Shown piece after piece: positions 9,881 through 17,993 of a stretch of 64,000 nucleotides of DNA (its first letter is position 1; every line of letters begins with the position of its first letter). The translations under genes were made by a program, and so were the position numbers. Source of the DNA: Spongiihabitans sp965206355 (lineage in GTDB: Bacteria; Pseudomonadota; Gammaproteobacteria; Arenicellales; Poriferihabitantaceae); assembly GCA_965206355.1 (NCBI GenBank), contig OZ242212.1:1612001-1676000 (forward strand), written 5' to 3'. The notes under the pieces were generated by a model. It had not been told where the DNA came from, ran no database searches, and saw only the letters and a list, made by a program, of their open reading frames with translations.

Positions 9881-11386
9881 TTATTGAGCGATGCCGACGT
9901 ATTTGTGCAACAGGTCGTGGTTGAGTTGTTTGACGTTGACGATGTCGCGGATGCGTCCATTTTCGATAAAGGCGATGCGGTCGGCAACGGCTAATACCGT
10001 TTCAAGCCGTTGTTCGACCAATAGGATGGCAACCCCCTGATTGCGTAGCGCGATCACAACTTCGCGTATGGTTGTTATCATTGATGGCATCAGTCCTTCG
10101 CTGGGTTCATCAAGCAGCATGACTTTCGGTTCAAGACACAGACAACGTGCCATTGCCAGCATCTGCTGCTCACCGCCACTGAGGGTTGCACAAGGCTGAT
10201 GCAGACGGGGTGCTAAAGCTGGGAACAGTGCCAATACTTTTTTACGGATTGCAGCGGATTTATTGCGATCACCTGGCGTCATTAAACCGCGCACCATTAA
10301 GCCAATGTGCAGATTCTCGGCAACCGTCAACTCGGTAAACAGTCGCCGCCCCTGCGGAACATAACCGATGCCGCGTCCGGGAACTAAATGTGGTGCTAGC
10401 GTGAGCAACTGTTCACCATCCAGCGTGATTGATCCACTGCATTGTAGCAATCCCATGATTGATTTCAGTACCGTAGTTTTGCCGGCGCCATTGCGTCCGA
10501 ATAGGCAAAGCACTTCTCCGGCACGGAGGTTGAGATGCAAGTCGCGCAATATCTGTACACTGCCATAATAGGCATTGAGCTGTTCAATTTCCAGCATCAT
10601 ATCCGCCGCAGACTCGCCCACATCGTCATCCGCCGCAGACTCACCCACATCATTACCCATATTATTACTCAGATAGGCTGCCTGCACACGGCTGTTCTTT
10701 TGAATGTCTGCGGGGTTGCCTTGTGCCAGTACCTGACCACGATCAAATACCGTTATGCGCTGTGCCAATGACATGACCACCGACATATTGTGTTCAATCA
10801 GTAATACCGTTGTTGATTGATTGATGCGTTTAACCAGTGTGCAAAAATCCTTGATTTCAGTATCGGATAATCCTTGTGTGGGCTCATCAAGAATCAGCAA
10901 GCGTGGATTAAGTGCCAGTCCCATAGCTATTTCAAGCAGGCGTTGGTGTCCATAGGCAATTTCTCCGGCGAGCTGATGTTGCAGGTGGGTGATGCCAACT
11001 TGTTGCAATATCTTGGCAGTATGGTGGAGATTGGGAGATATGGTGTCCGATCCGGTATGGCAACGGTTTTGTGCGGCAATCGTGACATTGTCAAGTACCG
11101 TTAGAGTCGGGAAAATACTGGTGATTTGAAAGGTATAGGCAATGCCTTTACGCACTATGTTATGAATCGGTAAGCGGGTAATATTTTCGCCACGAAATTC
11201 GACCGTGCCGATAGTGGCACTTATTCGCCCGGCTAGCAAGCTGACAAAGGTGGTTTTGCCGGCACCATTGGGACCAATGATGGCGTGTATTTCACCTTGT
11301 TCAAGATCAAAATCCACATTTTTCACGGCCTTCAGGCCGCCAAAAGATTTTGATAAATTGCGCGTACTTAATAGAGATCGTTGCAC
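9881..11386 (-). CDS. Fused LivG-LivF ATPases of a branched-chain amino acid type ABC transporter
   Basis: One 501-residue protein with two ABC ATPase domains. Domain 1 (1-235, LivG-like): IIGPNGAGKTT Walker A, a degenerate signature YGHQRLLEIA, and LLILDEPTQGLS. Domain 2 (about 262-501, LivF-like): LFGRNGAGKTT, LSGGEQQMLAMAR, VMLLDEPSEGL. They are joined by a short acidic linker containing a duplicated DVGESAAD; domain 2 still opens with MMLEIEQL, so the ancestral start of livF is visible. The two genes are normally separate. The GTG start lies inside a MITE end. It lies downstream of livH and livM on the same strand, and powers uptake of amino acids or related substrates such as amides or urea. 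Confidence 0.93.
   Translation of the reverse strand: MQRSLLSTRNLSKSFGGLKAVKNVDFDLEQGEIHAIIGPNGAGKTTFVSLLAGRISATIGTVEFRGENITRLPIHNIVRKGIAYTFQITSIFPTLTVLDNVTIAAQNRCHTGSDTISPNLHHTAKILQQVGITHLQHQLAGEIAYGHQRLLEIAMGLALNPRLLILDEPTQGLSDTEIKDFCTLVKRINQSTTVLLIEHNMSVVMSLAQRITVFDRGQVLAQGNPADIQKNSRVQAAYLSNNMGNDVGESAADDDVGESAADMMLEIEQLNAYYGSVQILRDLHLNLRAGEVLCLFGRNGAGKTTVLKSIMGLLQCSGSITLDGEQLLTLAPHLVPGRGIGYVPQGRRLFTELTVAENLHIGLMVRGLMTPGDRNKSAAIRKKVLALFPALAPRLHQPCATLSGGEQQMLAMARCLCLEPKVMLLDEPSEGLMPSMITTIREVVIALRNQGVAILLVEQRLETVLAVADRIAFIENGRIRDIVNVKQLNHDLLHKYVGIAQ
10601..10654. repeat. 27-bp tandem duplication in the LivG-LivF linker
   Basis: Two adjacent 27-bp units each beginning ATCCGCCGCAGACTC encode the repeated acidic linker DVGESAADD between the two ATPase domains. 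The unit is nine codons long, so it preserves the frame. Confidence 0.85.
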
Positions 11387-11475
11387 GGAATGAGGGAGTT
11401 TATGCTTATAAATGACCGATTGAGTACGTTTTTAACGTAGCATGGAGGTAAAATCATCTTCCGTGCAAAGGTCTC
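11374..11475. repeat. MITE copy 3 (internally deleted, 102 bp)
   Basis: This copy begins GAGATCGTTGCACGGAATGAG and ends CTTCCGTGCAAAGGTCTC. Relative to its siblings about 37 bp are missing between two CACGGAA motifs, as expected from deletion between short direct repeats. Flanks are TAATA and TAATG, an imperfect 5-bp duplication. Its left end holds the GTG start codon of the LivG-LivF fusion gene. Confidence 0.88.
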
Positions 11476-11483
11476 TAATGGTT

Positions 11484-12485
11484 TTACGGTAGCCACGGCA
11501 ACCAGCGCTCTTTGATTGTGCCGAGCAGACCTTTGGGGAAAAACAAGATCAGAAATATCAACACCAGTCCGGTAACCAATAGGTAGGCAGTCGTATAATT
11601 ACTAGCGATATCAAGCAGATAAAACATCAGTAAGGCACCGAGTGCTGGACCGAGCACGGTTGCTGAGCCGCCCAGCAGGGTAAACAACAACGCATCAATG
11701 GAGTATTGGATGGTGGCAAAGGACGAACCAATATAGGCAAATAATAGGGCAAAGGCTGCTCCAGCAGTCGCTGACAGCGTGCCGGATACCAGCAAGGCTT
11801 TGAGTTTGATGGCAAAGGTGTTGTATCCGAGCATTTGCGTACGTGGCTCGTTTTCCCGAATAGCGATAAGCACACGTCCGCTTTTACCGCGTACTAATTT
11901 ATAGATGATGAGCATGGTCATACTCAGTAATGCCAAGGACAGATTGTATCGGGTTGAAGGATTGGTGAGATCAATGGTATTGCCGAAAAACTCGAAACTA
12001 CGTGCTGTTGCGGGTAGCACTAATCCCTCATCGCCCTGCGTATAGCTTGTGAAATAAAGGCTCGCCAGATAAGCAACCTGAGAAATCATCAGCGTTACAA
12101 TCATAAAGGCCACCCCGCTGGTACGCAGGGCAATATAGCCGACCAGCAATGACAACAAGGCCCCGGCAATAATGCCACTGGCAAAGGCTAGCGGCGCACT
12201 CCAACCCAAATGGTAGGCAGTCAGACCGGCACCATACAGTCCAGCGGCAAAAAACATCGCATGACCGAGACTGAGTAAGCCGGTATAGCCGAACAGGAGG
12301 TTGTAGCCCATGGCGAATATTGCCAGAATCATAATCCGCGTCATGCTCAGATGGTGATATTCGGGCAGGATAAACTGTAATAAAAACAAGATCAGTAGCA
12401 CGACTAGAAGCAAAGCGATGGCTTTGCGATGTGTGGTTTGGTGGTTTTTGTGTGTTTCGCTCTCGCTGGTTGTGGTTGCGGTCAT
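11484..12485 (-). CDS. livM: Branched-chain amino acid ABC transporter permease LivM
   Basis: A 333-residue inner-membrane permease with eight or more hydrophobic segments starting near residue 25. LivM-family stretches include ILAIFAMGYNLLFGYTGLLSLGHAMFFAAGLYGA, the loop RENEPRTQMLGYN where the ATPase couples, and GGSATVLGPALGA near the C-terminus. It ends FFPKGLLG, the typical close. It lies downstream of livH and upstream of the fused ATPases, with a MITE between it and them. A polar N-terminus of 20 residues rich in Thr and His precedes the first helix. Confidence 0.94.
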   Translation of the reverse strand: MTATTTSESETHKNHQTTHRKAIALLLVVLLILFLLQFILPEYHHLSMTRIMILAIFAMGYNLLFGYTGLLSLGHAMFFAAGLYGAGLTAYHLGWSAPLAFASGIIAGALLSLLVGYIALRTSGVAFMIVTLMISQVAYLASLYFTSYTQGDEGLVLPATARSFEFFGNTIDLTNPSTRYNLSLALLSMTMLIIYKLVRGKSGRVLIAIRENEPRTQMLGYNTFAIKLKALLVSGTLSATAGAAFALLFAYIGSSFATIQYSIDALLFTLLGGSATVLGPALGALLMFYLLDIASNYTTAYLLVTGLVLIFLILFFPKGLLGTIKERWLPWLP

Positions 12486-12564
12486 TTTAAGCTGCCCTCA
12501 AACAAGCCCACAGATCGAAATGCGGTCATTTTGAGCCGTCCCCAAACAAGCCCGCAGGTCGAAG
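12483..12564. repeat. Imperfect 44-bp tandem duplication at the livH-livM junction
   Basis: The 3' end of livH and its stop (CATTTTGAGC...CAAACAAGCCCGCAG) is repeated imperfectly 44 bp away in the spacer before livM (CATTTTAAGC...CAAACAAGCCCACAG). The second unit codes for the livH C-terminus; the copy is non-coding and overlaps the livM start. Confidence 0.75.
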
Positions 12565-13407
12565 TACCAGAATAAATGCGACCAGCGTGGTCGATACCAT
12601 TTTTGCCAGAGTTGGGGAGAAGAATACCGAGATGATGCCATCACTCATGCCAATCAATATAGCCGCAACCAGCGTGCCGCGAATACTGCCAAGACCACCG
12701 ATAATGACTACGGTAAATGACAGCAGCAAGGGCTCAAGCCCCATAAGATAGTGGGCTTGTCGTATGGGTACTATCAGTATGGCACCAACCGCGGCGAGTA
12801 TGGCACCGATGCTAAACACTGCGCTATACACACGTTGCACCGGAATGCCAAACGATTGTGCTATGTCCCGATCATGCTGGGTTGCGCGCATCATTAGTCC
12901 GATGCGGGTGCGGGTGATGACATACCAAACGACCAGTAAAATCAGCACGGCAGCGACAATGACCAGCAGTTTATAGCCGGAATAACCGAACCATGGAAAC
13001 TGTACGCGGAAATAAAAAGGTGTATCAACCGCTTTGGCATCGGCACCAAAGGTCATTAACACGCTCTGTTGTATGATGTATAAAATGCCAATGGTGGCAA
13101 CAATGGTGGCTTCTGGATTATAGTTCAGACGTTTCAGTATCAACCGATCCGCAAGCAATGCGATGCTTCCAATAATGATGGGGGCGATGATCAGCGCGGC
13201 GAGAAATGTCAGTGCTGGGCTAGCTGATATCATCTGGGTAATCCACCATGCCAATACTGCCCCCAGCATAAAAAATTCACCGTGAGCGACGTTGACGACC
13301 CGCATTACCCCGAAAACCAGGGAAAGTCCGAGCGCGGTCAGGCACAGCACAGCCGCCTGTACCAAGCCTTCAAGACTAGCTAGAAAAAGGAAAGGAGCGA
13401 AATCCAA
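12526..13407 (-). CDS. livH: Branched-chain amino acid ABC transporter permease LivH
   Basis: A 293-residue permease with about eight membrane segments. LivH markers are LTALGLSLVFGVMRVVNVAHGEFFMLGA near residues 23-50, the coupling-loop sequence RATQHDRDIAQSFGIP, and GGLGSIRGTLVAAILIG followed by a C-terminal RPAGLFG. It pairs with LivM to form the transmembrane pore. It is transcribed after the substrate-binding protein, from which it is separated by about 280 bp that include a MITE. Confidence 0.95.
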   Translation of the reverse strand: MDFAPFLFLASLEGLVQAAVLCLTALGLSLVFGVMRVVNVAHGEFFMLGAVLAWWITQMISASPALTFLAALIIAPIIIGSIALLADRLILKRLNYNPEATIVATIGILYIIQQSVLMTFGADAKAVDTPFYFRVQFPWFGYSGYKLLVIVAAVLILLVVWYVITRTRIGLMMRATQHDRDIAQSFGIPVQRVYSAVFSIGAILAAVGAILIVPIRQAHYLMGLEPLLLSFTVVIIGGLGSIRGTLVAAILIGMSDGIISVFFSPTLAKMVSTTLVAFILVLRPAGLFGDGSK

Positions 13408-13532
13408 TGAGCTGCGTCCAATGAGCGATATTTTAATGACCCGAGATAGTCAATAATAAGCCAGTAGTGTGCGCTTTTGTGAAAGGCAAAACCAGCATGT
13501 TGTGCATATCGCTCCTTACATATCACTATAGT

Positions 13533-13692
13533 GAGACCTTTGCACGAAAGCCATTTCACCTGCATGCTGCGTCGCCTAAAAGCGCCTACTGTTGGTAAAA
13601 TCGTACTCAATCGGTCATTTATAAGCATAAACTCCCTCATTCCGTGCGTTTTTGCCTTACCTGAGCGAAATCATCTTCCGTGCAAAGGTCTC
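13533..13692. repeat. MITE copy 4 (long form, orientation A)
   Basis: A 160-bp copy with the extra 23-bp segment CGCCTAAAAGCGCCTACTGT. Perfect 5-bp duplication ATAGT on both sides. Its last two bases provide two of the three bases of the stop codon of the neighbouring binding-protein gene. Confidence 0.93.
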
Positions 13693-15016
13693 ATAGTGCC
13701 ATCTGAGTATAATCCACATCTGATTCGTACAAACCGTCTTCAATGGTGGTGGTATGCACAACATTAAGGCGACCGTTTTCGACTTTGGAGATATGCTGAT
13801 GACCAAAACTCTGATGCAGTTTGCCGTTAAAAATTTTCGTGCCCTGCGGATGATCGCGTCCTTCTGGTAGGGTTGTCAATGACTCCATCGCCTCGACAAA
13901 ACCACGTTTATCTGCGGCAGTTTGACCGCTGTATCCACTCATTTCCATCGCCTGTTTGATAACAAAAAGTGTTTCCCAGCAACCGAACATATGTGAATAA
14001 GCTGAAACATCGCTGGAGTCAGTAATGCTAGCACCCTTGTTATCAACAGCAATGGCATTGCGATAAAACTTATCATGAAGCGTTTGATTGGGTTGGACAT
14101 ATCGCGGATGACCTTCCCAGAAATGCGTGCCTTCAAGGAATTCGAGTTGCGGTGTTGCCAGATCAACGGTTTCCAGAGAATCTATGAAGCCGAATATCCG
14201 CGGTCGATTTTTGCCAAAATGCTGCCCCAGTTCTTTAACGAAAGTGAGCACACTCGGACCAACCATGACATGGTACAGCACTTCTGTTTTAGCCGGAATC
14301 CGTGGAAAGTAGCGGGTAAATGATGATTCGGTAGGTGGAATCGGAATGAATTCAATGACTTCACCACCTTGCGCTTTGATGGCATTGGAAAAATAATCCC
14401 GATGATTATGTCCGAATGCGAAATCAGGAAAGATCATGGTCACTTTTTTTCCGAGATTTTGGGAAACCCAGGGTGCCATAGCCGTAACCTGAGATCTAAC
14501 ATCGGTAATGCCGGGTTGAAAAACATATCTGTTCAGTCGTCCTGATGCAACATGGTATCCTTCCGAGACCACCACATAGGGTAACTTCAATTCGCCAGCA
14601 CGGGGTGAAGAAGCAATGACGACATGTGAGAATAACGTGCCGTAGGCAACGTCAACCTTATGCAAAGAAGCAAATTTTTCCACTATTTCCGCACCTCTTT
14701 TCGGAGAAGTGCCATCATCTTCAATAATCAACTGGACGGGTCGCCCATTGATACCGCCGTCTTCATTGAGCAACTTGATGGCAGCAAGCGTTACCCGCTC
14801 ATACCAACGACCATAGGCAGCACCAATGCCAGTACGGTGTAACTGCATGCCAATCTTGATCGGTTCAGCACTCGCCGAATGGGCAATTCTTGCTATGTTA
14901 AGCGGAAATTGTGCGGCAACACCTGCGCCAGCTAATACGCCCAGTTGTTTAAAGGCAGAGCGGCGCTTTGGGTTGGTCAATGGCTCGATCAGTGGTTTGT
15001 TCGGTTTGGTAGTCAT
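13691..15016 (-). CDS. Periplasmic substrate-binding protein, Leu/Ile/Val-binding family
   Basis: A 441-residue type I periplasmic binding protein. The N-terminus has a twin-arginine-like signal, PKRRSAFKQLGVLAGAGVAA, ending near ASAEP at about residue 51. The mature part starts IKIGMQLHRTGIGAAYGRW, then INGRPVQLIIEDDGTSPKRG, the standard lobe-1 layout. It should deliver ligand to LivHM. The ligand cannot be read from sequence. Its TGA stop straddles the MITE boundary, so the original C-terminus may have been a few residues longer; the end reads DVDYTQMAL. Confidence 0.9.
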   Translation of the reverse strand: MTTKPNKPLIEPLTNPKRRSAFKQLGVLAGAGVAAQFPLNIARIAHSASAEPIKIGMQLHRTGIGAAYGRWYERVTLAAIKLLNEDGGINGRPVQLIIEDDGTSPKRGAEIVEKFASLHKVDVAYGTLFSHVVIASSPRAGELKLPYVVVSEGYHVASGRLNRYVFQPGITDVRSQVTAMAPWVSQNLGKKVTMIFPDFAFGHNHRDYFSNAIKAQGGEVIEFIPIPPTESSFTRYFPRIPAKTEVLYHVMVGPSVLTFVKELGQHFGKNRPRIFGFIDSLETVDLATPQLEFLEGTHFWEGHPRYVQPNQTLHDKFYRNAIAVDNKGASITDSSDVSAYSHMFGCWETLFVIKQAMEMSGYSGQTAADKRGFVEAMESLTTLPEGRDHPQGTKIFNGKLHQSFGHQHISKVENGRLNVVHTTTIEDGLYESDVDYTQMAL

Positions 15017-15121
15017 AAAATTACATATCAGGTTTAGGTTTTCGTGCCAATAGGCGAAGACTGGCTAGTTTACCAGAATAAAATTAGGGACTGATCAGTT
15101 TCTATAATCGGGGTTCTGGAG

Positions 15122-15150
15122 TTGACATCACAGGGATAAAAAGTTAGGGT
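15122..15150 (+). promoter_or_regulatory. Candidate promoter of the sctF operon
   Basis: A perfect -35 hexamer TTGACA at 15122-15127 is followed 17 bp later by TAGGGT, a weak -10 (three of six consensus bases). It is 34 bp upstream of sctF and is the only sigma70-like candidate before the plus-strand T3SS genes. A TATAAT at 15103-15108 has no matching -35. No obvious activator site is seen. Confidence 0.3.
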
Positions 15151-15183
15151 AACAATAACAATTATAAATTTAGGAGAACCGAC

Positions 15184-15408
15184 ATGTCTGAATTCAGACT
15201 CGACAATATAACCAAAGTGCTAGACCCGCAAATCAAAAAGGAAGATGCCAACTTGAAGGCCATGATGAACACGGGCAAAGAGCTCAGTACGGTGGATATG
15301 GTCAAATTGCAAATGGAGTCCAACAAGTACTATATGACTATTCAATTGGAAAGTGCCTTGGCCAAGAACATAAAGGATGCGTTCAGCCAGATTGTGCAGA
15401 AGATGTAA
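15184..15408 (+). CDS. sctF: T3SS needle subunit
   Basis: A 74-residue helical-hairpin protein of the YscF/PrgI/EscF family that polymerises into the extracellular needle. The second half (KELSTVDMVKLQMESNKYY then IQLESALAKNIKDAFSQIVQKM) shows the conserved C-terminal helix with the hydrophobic/polar pattern of needle subunits. A ribosome site AGGAG sits seven bases before ATG. It is the first gene of a plus-strand run continuing to sctU, and is followed six bases on by its probable chaperone. Confidence 0.9.
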   Translation: MSEFRLDNITKVLDPQIKKEDANLKAMMNTGKELSTVDMVKLQMESNKYYMTIQLESALAKNIKDAFSQIVQKM

Positions 15409-15414
15409 CCGCCG

Positions 15415-15810
15415 ATGGACAATTTAATCTCAAAAGATATTTTGCGCCAATGTTCGGAACTTGGTTTCGCCGCCAGCCGCTGGTCTGCTTTGCGTGAATA
15501 CTCCCTGAGTGTTTTCGAAGCTATCAAGGAAGTTGCGCCAGATAATCCGGCATGGATTGTCGGTTCGGCAATGGTCTATGCGTGTGCTGACGAAAACCCC
15601 GACGAAGCACGCAACTTTATGTTAAAACACGGCATCTCCAGTAACTCAGGGGAGCCTTTGGCGCGTGCCTTCCTGGGGGTTTTTCTGATTCTGGGGTTGC
15701 GCTCTAGAGAGGGAGAAGACGTGTTGCGGAGTGTGGTGGCGGAGGGTGGCAATCCCGAGGCGGTCAGCCTGGCCGAGACAACACTGGATAATATGCACCT
15801 GGCCTCTTGA
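15415..15810 (+). CDS. Probable T3SS needle chaperone, YscG/SsaH type
   Basis: A 131-residue predicted all-helical protein with TPR-like helices (WIVGSAMVYACADENPDEARNFML; EPLARAFLGVFLILGLRS). Size, position directly after sctF, and helical repeat character fit the YscG/SsaH/EscG chaperones that, with a YscE-like partner, hold the needle subunit before export. A YscE-like partner is encoded at 33.1-33.4 kb in this window. The family match is by general pattern, not by a diagnostic motif; an HrpB1-like protein is an alternative name for the same slot. Confidence 0.62.
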   Translation: MDNLISKDILRQCSELGFAASRWSALREYSLSVFEAIKEVAPDNPAWIVGSAMVYACADENPDEARNFMLKHGISSNSGEPLARAFLGVFLILGLRSREGEDVLRSVVAEGGNPEAVSLAETTLDNMHLAS

Positions 15811-15878
15811 GAGGTTGCAGTTGAGTAGTGCTGTGAGCCGTCAGCAAAAGCCAATAATTGCGGATTCTGGAGTCGGTC

Positions 15879-16331
15879 ATGCCAGTTGAAGTAAGCGGTC
15901 TGCAACGGATGTTGATGGATCGACTGCAGGAGCAAATAGTTAGCTCGCCAGCACAACAGCAACAAGCGGACCCGCAGCACGTCTCCCAGTTCCAGAATGA
16001 GTTAAGATCAGATGCAGACATGGGCGCAAAGAATGCGGGTACTGTGCAAGCGGTGGCGGCAGGAGACGGTAGCGATGCCGTCAAGCTGCAAGCAGTGCAG
16101 AGTCAGGCGCTGACTCCGGGCGACAGGATTCTGGCCAATATGTCTTCGCCTGCTGCATACGGCATGGATGTCCAGCAGGTAACCCCTTCCGCCAACGTCA
16201 TAGGAGGAGGCCTCAACGATCTCGTACATACCCAGACAGCCATGGCTGAAATTACATTGAATTCCGGCATAGCTGTTAATTCGCTCAGTAGCACGTCTCA
16301 GGGTTTTGAAAGCTTGTTTAAATCGTCCTGA
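15879..16331 (+). CDS. sctI: T3SS inner rod protein
   Basis: A 150-residue protein whose C-terminal part follows the YscI/PrgJ/HrpB pattern: a LTPGDRILANM segment around residue 80 followed by a helical tail with TQTAMAEITLNSGIAVNSLSS. The N-terminal half is Gln-rich and low in complexity. The chosen ATG (MPVEVSGLQRM) has GGAG ten bases upstream; a TTG seven codons earlier is less likely. SctI joins the export gate to the needle. Its slot between the needle genes and sctJ supports the call. Confidence 0.82.
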   Translation: MPVEVSGLQRMLMDRLQEQIVSSPAQQQQADPQHVSQFQNELRSDADMGAKNAGTVQAVAAGDGSDAVKLQAVQSQALTPGDRILANMSSPAAYGMDVQQVTPSANVIGGGLNDLVHTQTAMAEITLNSGIAVNSLSSTSQGFESLFKSS

Positions 16332-16488
16332 ACTGTTGCTAGACTCCCTCATCCGGGGCAGAACACATGCAAACGACAAACACATGCAAACAACAACTGT
16401 GCATCATCCGCACCTATTTTTCCGTGTAGTAGGAAGTCCTGGTTTTTTGCTCCGTTCAGCGATGTTCCTTCCAGCTACAAGGAGCAAG

Positions 16489-17238
16489 ATGGCCAGGCTA
16501 ATAATAAAAGCCCTGCTGCTAAGTGTGTTGCTCAGTCTGTTGACAGCTTGCAAGGTTGAACTTTATTCGCAACTGGATGAACAGCAGGGGAACGAAATGC
16601 TCGCCTTGTTGCTGGACAATGGCATCAGTAGCAAGAAAGTTCCGGGAAAGGACAATATGGTCAGCCTGCATGTAGACGAAAAAAAGATATCATTGGCGGT
16701 TGAAATCCTGCGTCGCAACGGTTTTCCCAAGCACAAATTTTCCACCGTCAAGGACATGTTTGGTACCGATAAGCTAATATACACACCCTTTGAAGACCGA
16801 ACTCGCTACAACTACGGTCTGTCCCAGGAAGTCGCCGAGACGTTATCTCATGTGGACGGGGTAATTGAAGTGCGAGTACACCTGGTTATACCAGAGGAAA
16901 AACGCGACAGCGGGTCGACCAAATCGGCTTCAGCAGCGGTCTTTGTCAAGCATAATCCCACCTTTGATTTCAATAACCATATACCCCAAATCAAGACCAT
17001 CGTCGCCAATGGCATCGCCGACATGTCCTATGAGAATGTCAGTGTCACCCTCTTTCCAGCACAGAAAGAAACAAAAATGAGCGATCTGCGTCGTCGGAGT
17101 CCGCCTAAAAATGTGTTTTCCCTTGAATTAGCCACAAAATCGGTGACGCGCTTTTATCTGATTGTGGGTGGTTTGCTGGTACTGGTTTTCGTATCCGTTG
17201 TAGTCAATATTTACCTGCTCTTGTCAAAGAACGGTTAG
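16489..17238 (+). CDS. sctJ: T3SS inner-membrane ring lipoprotein
   Basis: A 249-residue YscJ/PrgK/EscJ family lipoprotein that forms the inner ring of the basal body. Starting at the ATG preceded by AAGGAGC, it has a signal peptide ending in the lipobox LLTAC (Cys21), then KVELYSQLDEQQGNEMLALLL, the conserved ring-building motif opening, and a C-terminal membrane helix (about residues 218-243). Motifs SLHVDEKKISLAVEILRRNGFP and LSQEVAETLSHVDGVIEVRVHLVIPE are typical. The open frame continues 61 codons upstream but that part is not family-like. Confidence 0.96.
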   Translation: MARLIIKALLLSVLLSLLTACKVELYSQLDEQQGNEMLALLLDNGISSKKVPGKDNMVSLHVDEKKISLAVEILRRNGFPKHKFSTVKDMFGTDKLIYTPFEDRTRYNYGLSQEVAETLSHVDGVIEVRVHLVIPEEKRDSGSTKSASAAVFVKHNPTFDFNNHIPQIKTIVANGIADMSYENVSVTLFPAQKETKMSDLRRRSPPKNVFSLELATKSVTRFYLIVGGLLVLVFVSVVVNIYLLLSKNG

Positions 17239-17273
17239 ACTTTGGCTTTTACAGGCGAAGTTAGCAGGTGACC

Positions 17274-17993
17274 ATGCATAATACCGACACATCGAAGGTC
17301 TCAGATAACTCTGTTGTTTCAACCCCGGAACTGTTTTCCGAAATACTCAGGTTTAATTTTCTGCCCGCCGGGTACATGGATGTCAGTTGGTGGCAACCCG
17401 AGTGGCCGCCTGCTGAGTTGCGAGCGCGTCTGCATGGAAGTCGGCGGGCACAGTATCGTCTGTCACAAATCATCCTGCATCAGTTTGAACTGACCAACAA
17501 ACTTGACTTTGACTTTGCCATAAAAAAGAAGCAGTTGGGCTTGCTAGCACCGATTCGCCTGCTGCATCTGATCAAGATTGCGGGGTTGACCCTGCAAATA
17601 CAACGCATTGCCCGAGCTATTCTCCGCCAGGACCGGGAAGCCATCACTGATGCCGTGGGCGAATCAGACTATCACTTTTCTCTCAAGCGCGCTGCCCAAA
17701 TACTCAGAGAGGCAGGCATTGAGCCGATAGCGGCCTCTGCCGCCGACATGGCGAAGGATACCTGTTTCAGCACACTGGGAGAGGACTGTTGGCGGTTTGG
17801 TTGCGCTGCCCTTGCGGCAGCTATGCAGGACATGCCGACAGCTTTCTTGCGCCGTTTGCAGTTAAAATTACCCAGAACCAATGTTGAGCGCTATTGGTGC
17901 GATGTTGATGCGCAAACCAACCAGTCTCTGTCAGCGGCTGACAACAGTGCGCGCTTTTTCCTCATCCTCAATCGGGAGGTGGCTGTAACGTGA
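17274..17993 (+). CDS. sctK: T3SS sorting-platform adaptor SctK
   Basis: A 239-residue cytoplasmic protein in the position of YscK/OrgA between sctJ and sctL. It has the weakly conserved SctK features: ELFSEILRFNFLPAGYMDVSWW at the start, then a helical middle with RLLHLIKIAGLTLQIQRIARAI. SctK links the ring to the C-ring/ATPase sorting platform. ATG at 17274 is preceded by AGG at five bases; a GTG two codons earlier is also possible. The call rests on position and moderate similarity. Confidence 0.78.
   Translation: MHNTDTSKVSDNSVVSTPELFSEILRFNFLPAGYMDVSWWQPEWPPAELRARLHGSRRAQYRLSQIILHQFELTNKLDFDFAIKKKQLGLLAPIRLLHLIKIAGLTLQIQRIARAILRQDREAITDAVGESDYHFSLKRAAQILREAGIEPIAASAADMAKDTCFSTLGEDCWRFGCAALAAAMQDMPTAFLRRLQLKLPRTNVERYWCDVDAQTNQSLSAADNSARFFLILNREVAVT

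Noticed and set aside
13380..13640. Minus-strand ORF starting MREFMLINDRLS, with similar ORFs in most orientation-B MITE copies
   Set aside because: The start and first 12-16 codons come from the MITE itself and recur at every copy, then run into unrelated flanking sequence. They are a by-product of the repeat, though an element carrying an outward start codon could in principle create new proteins.
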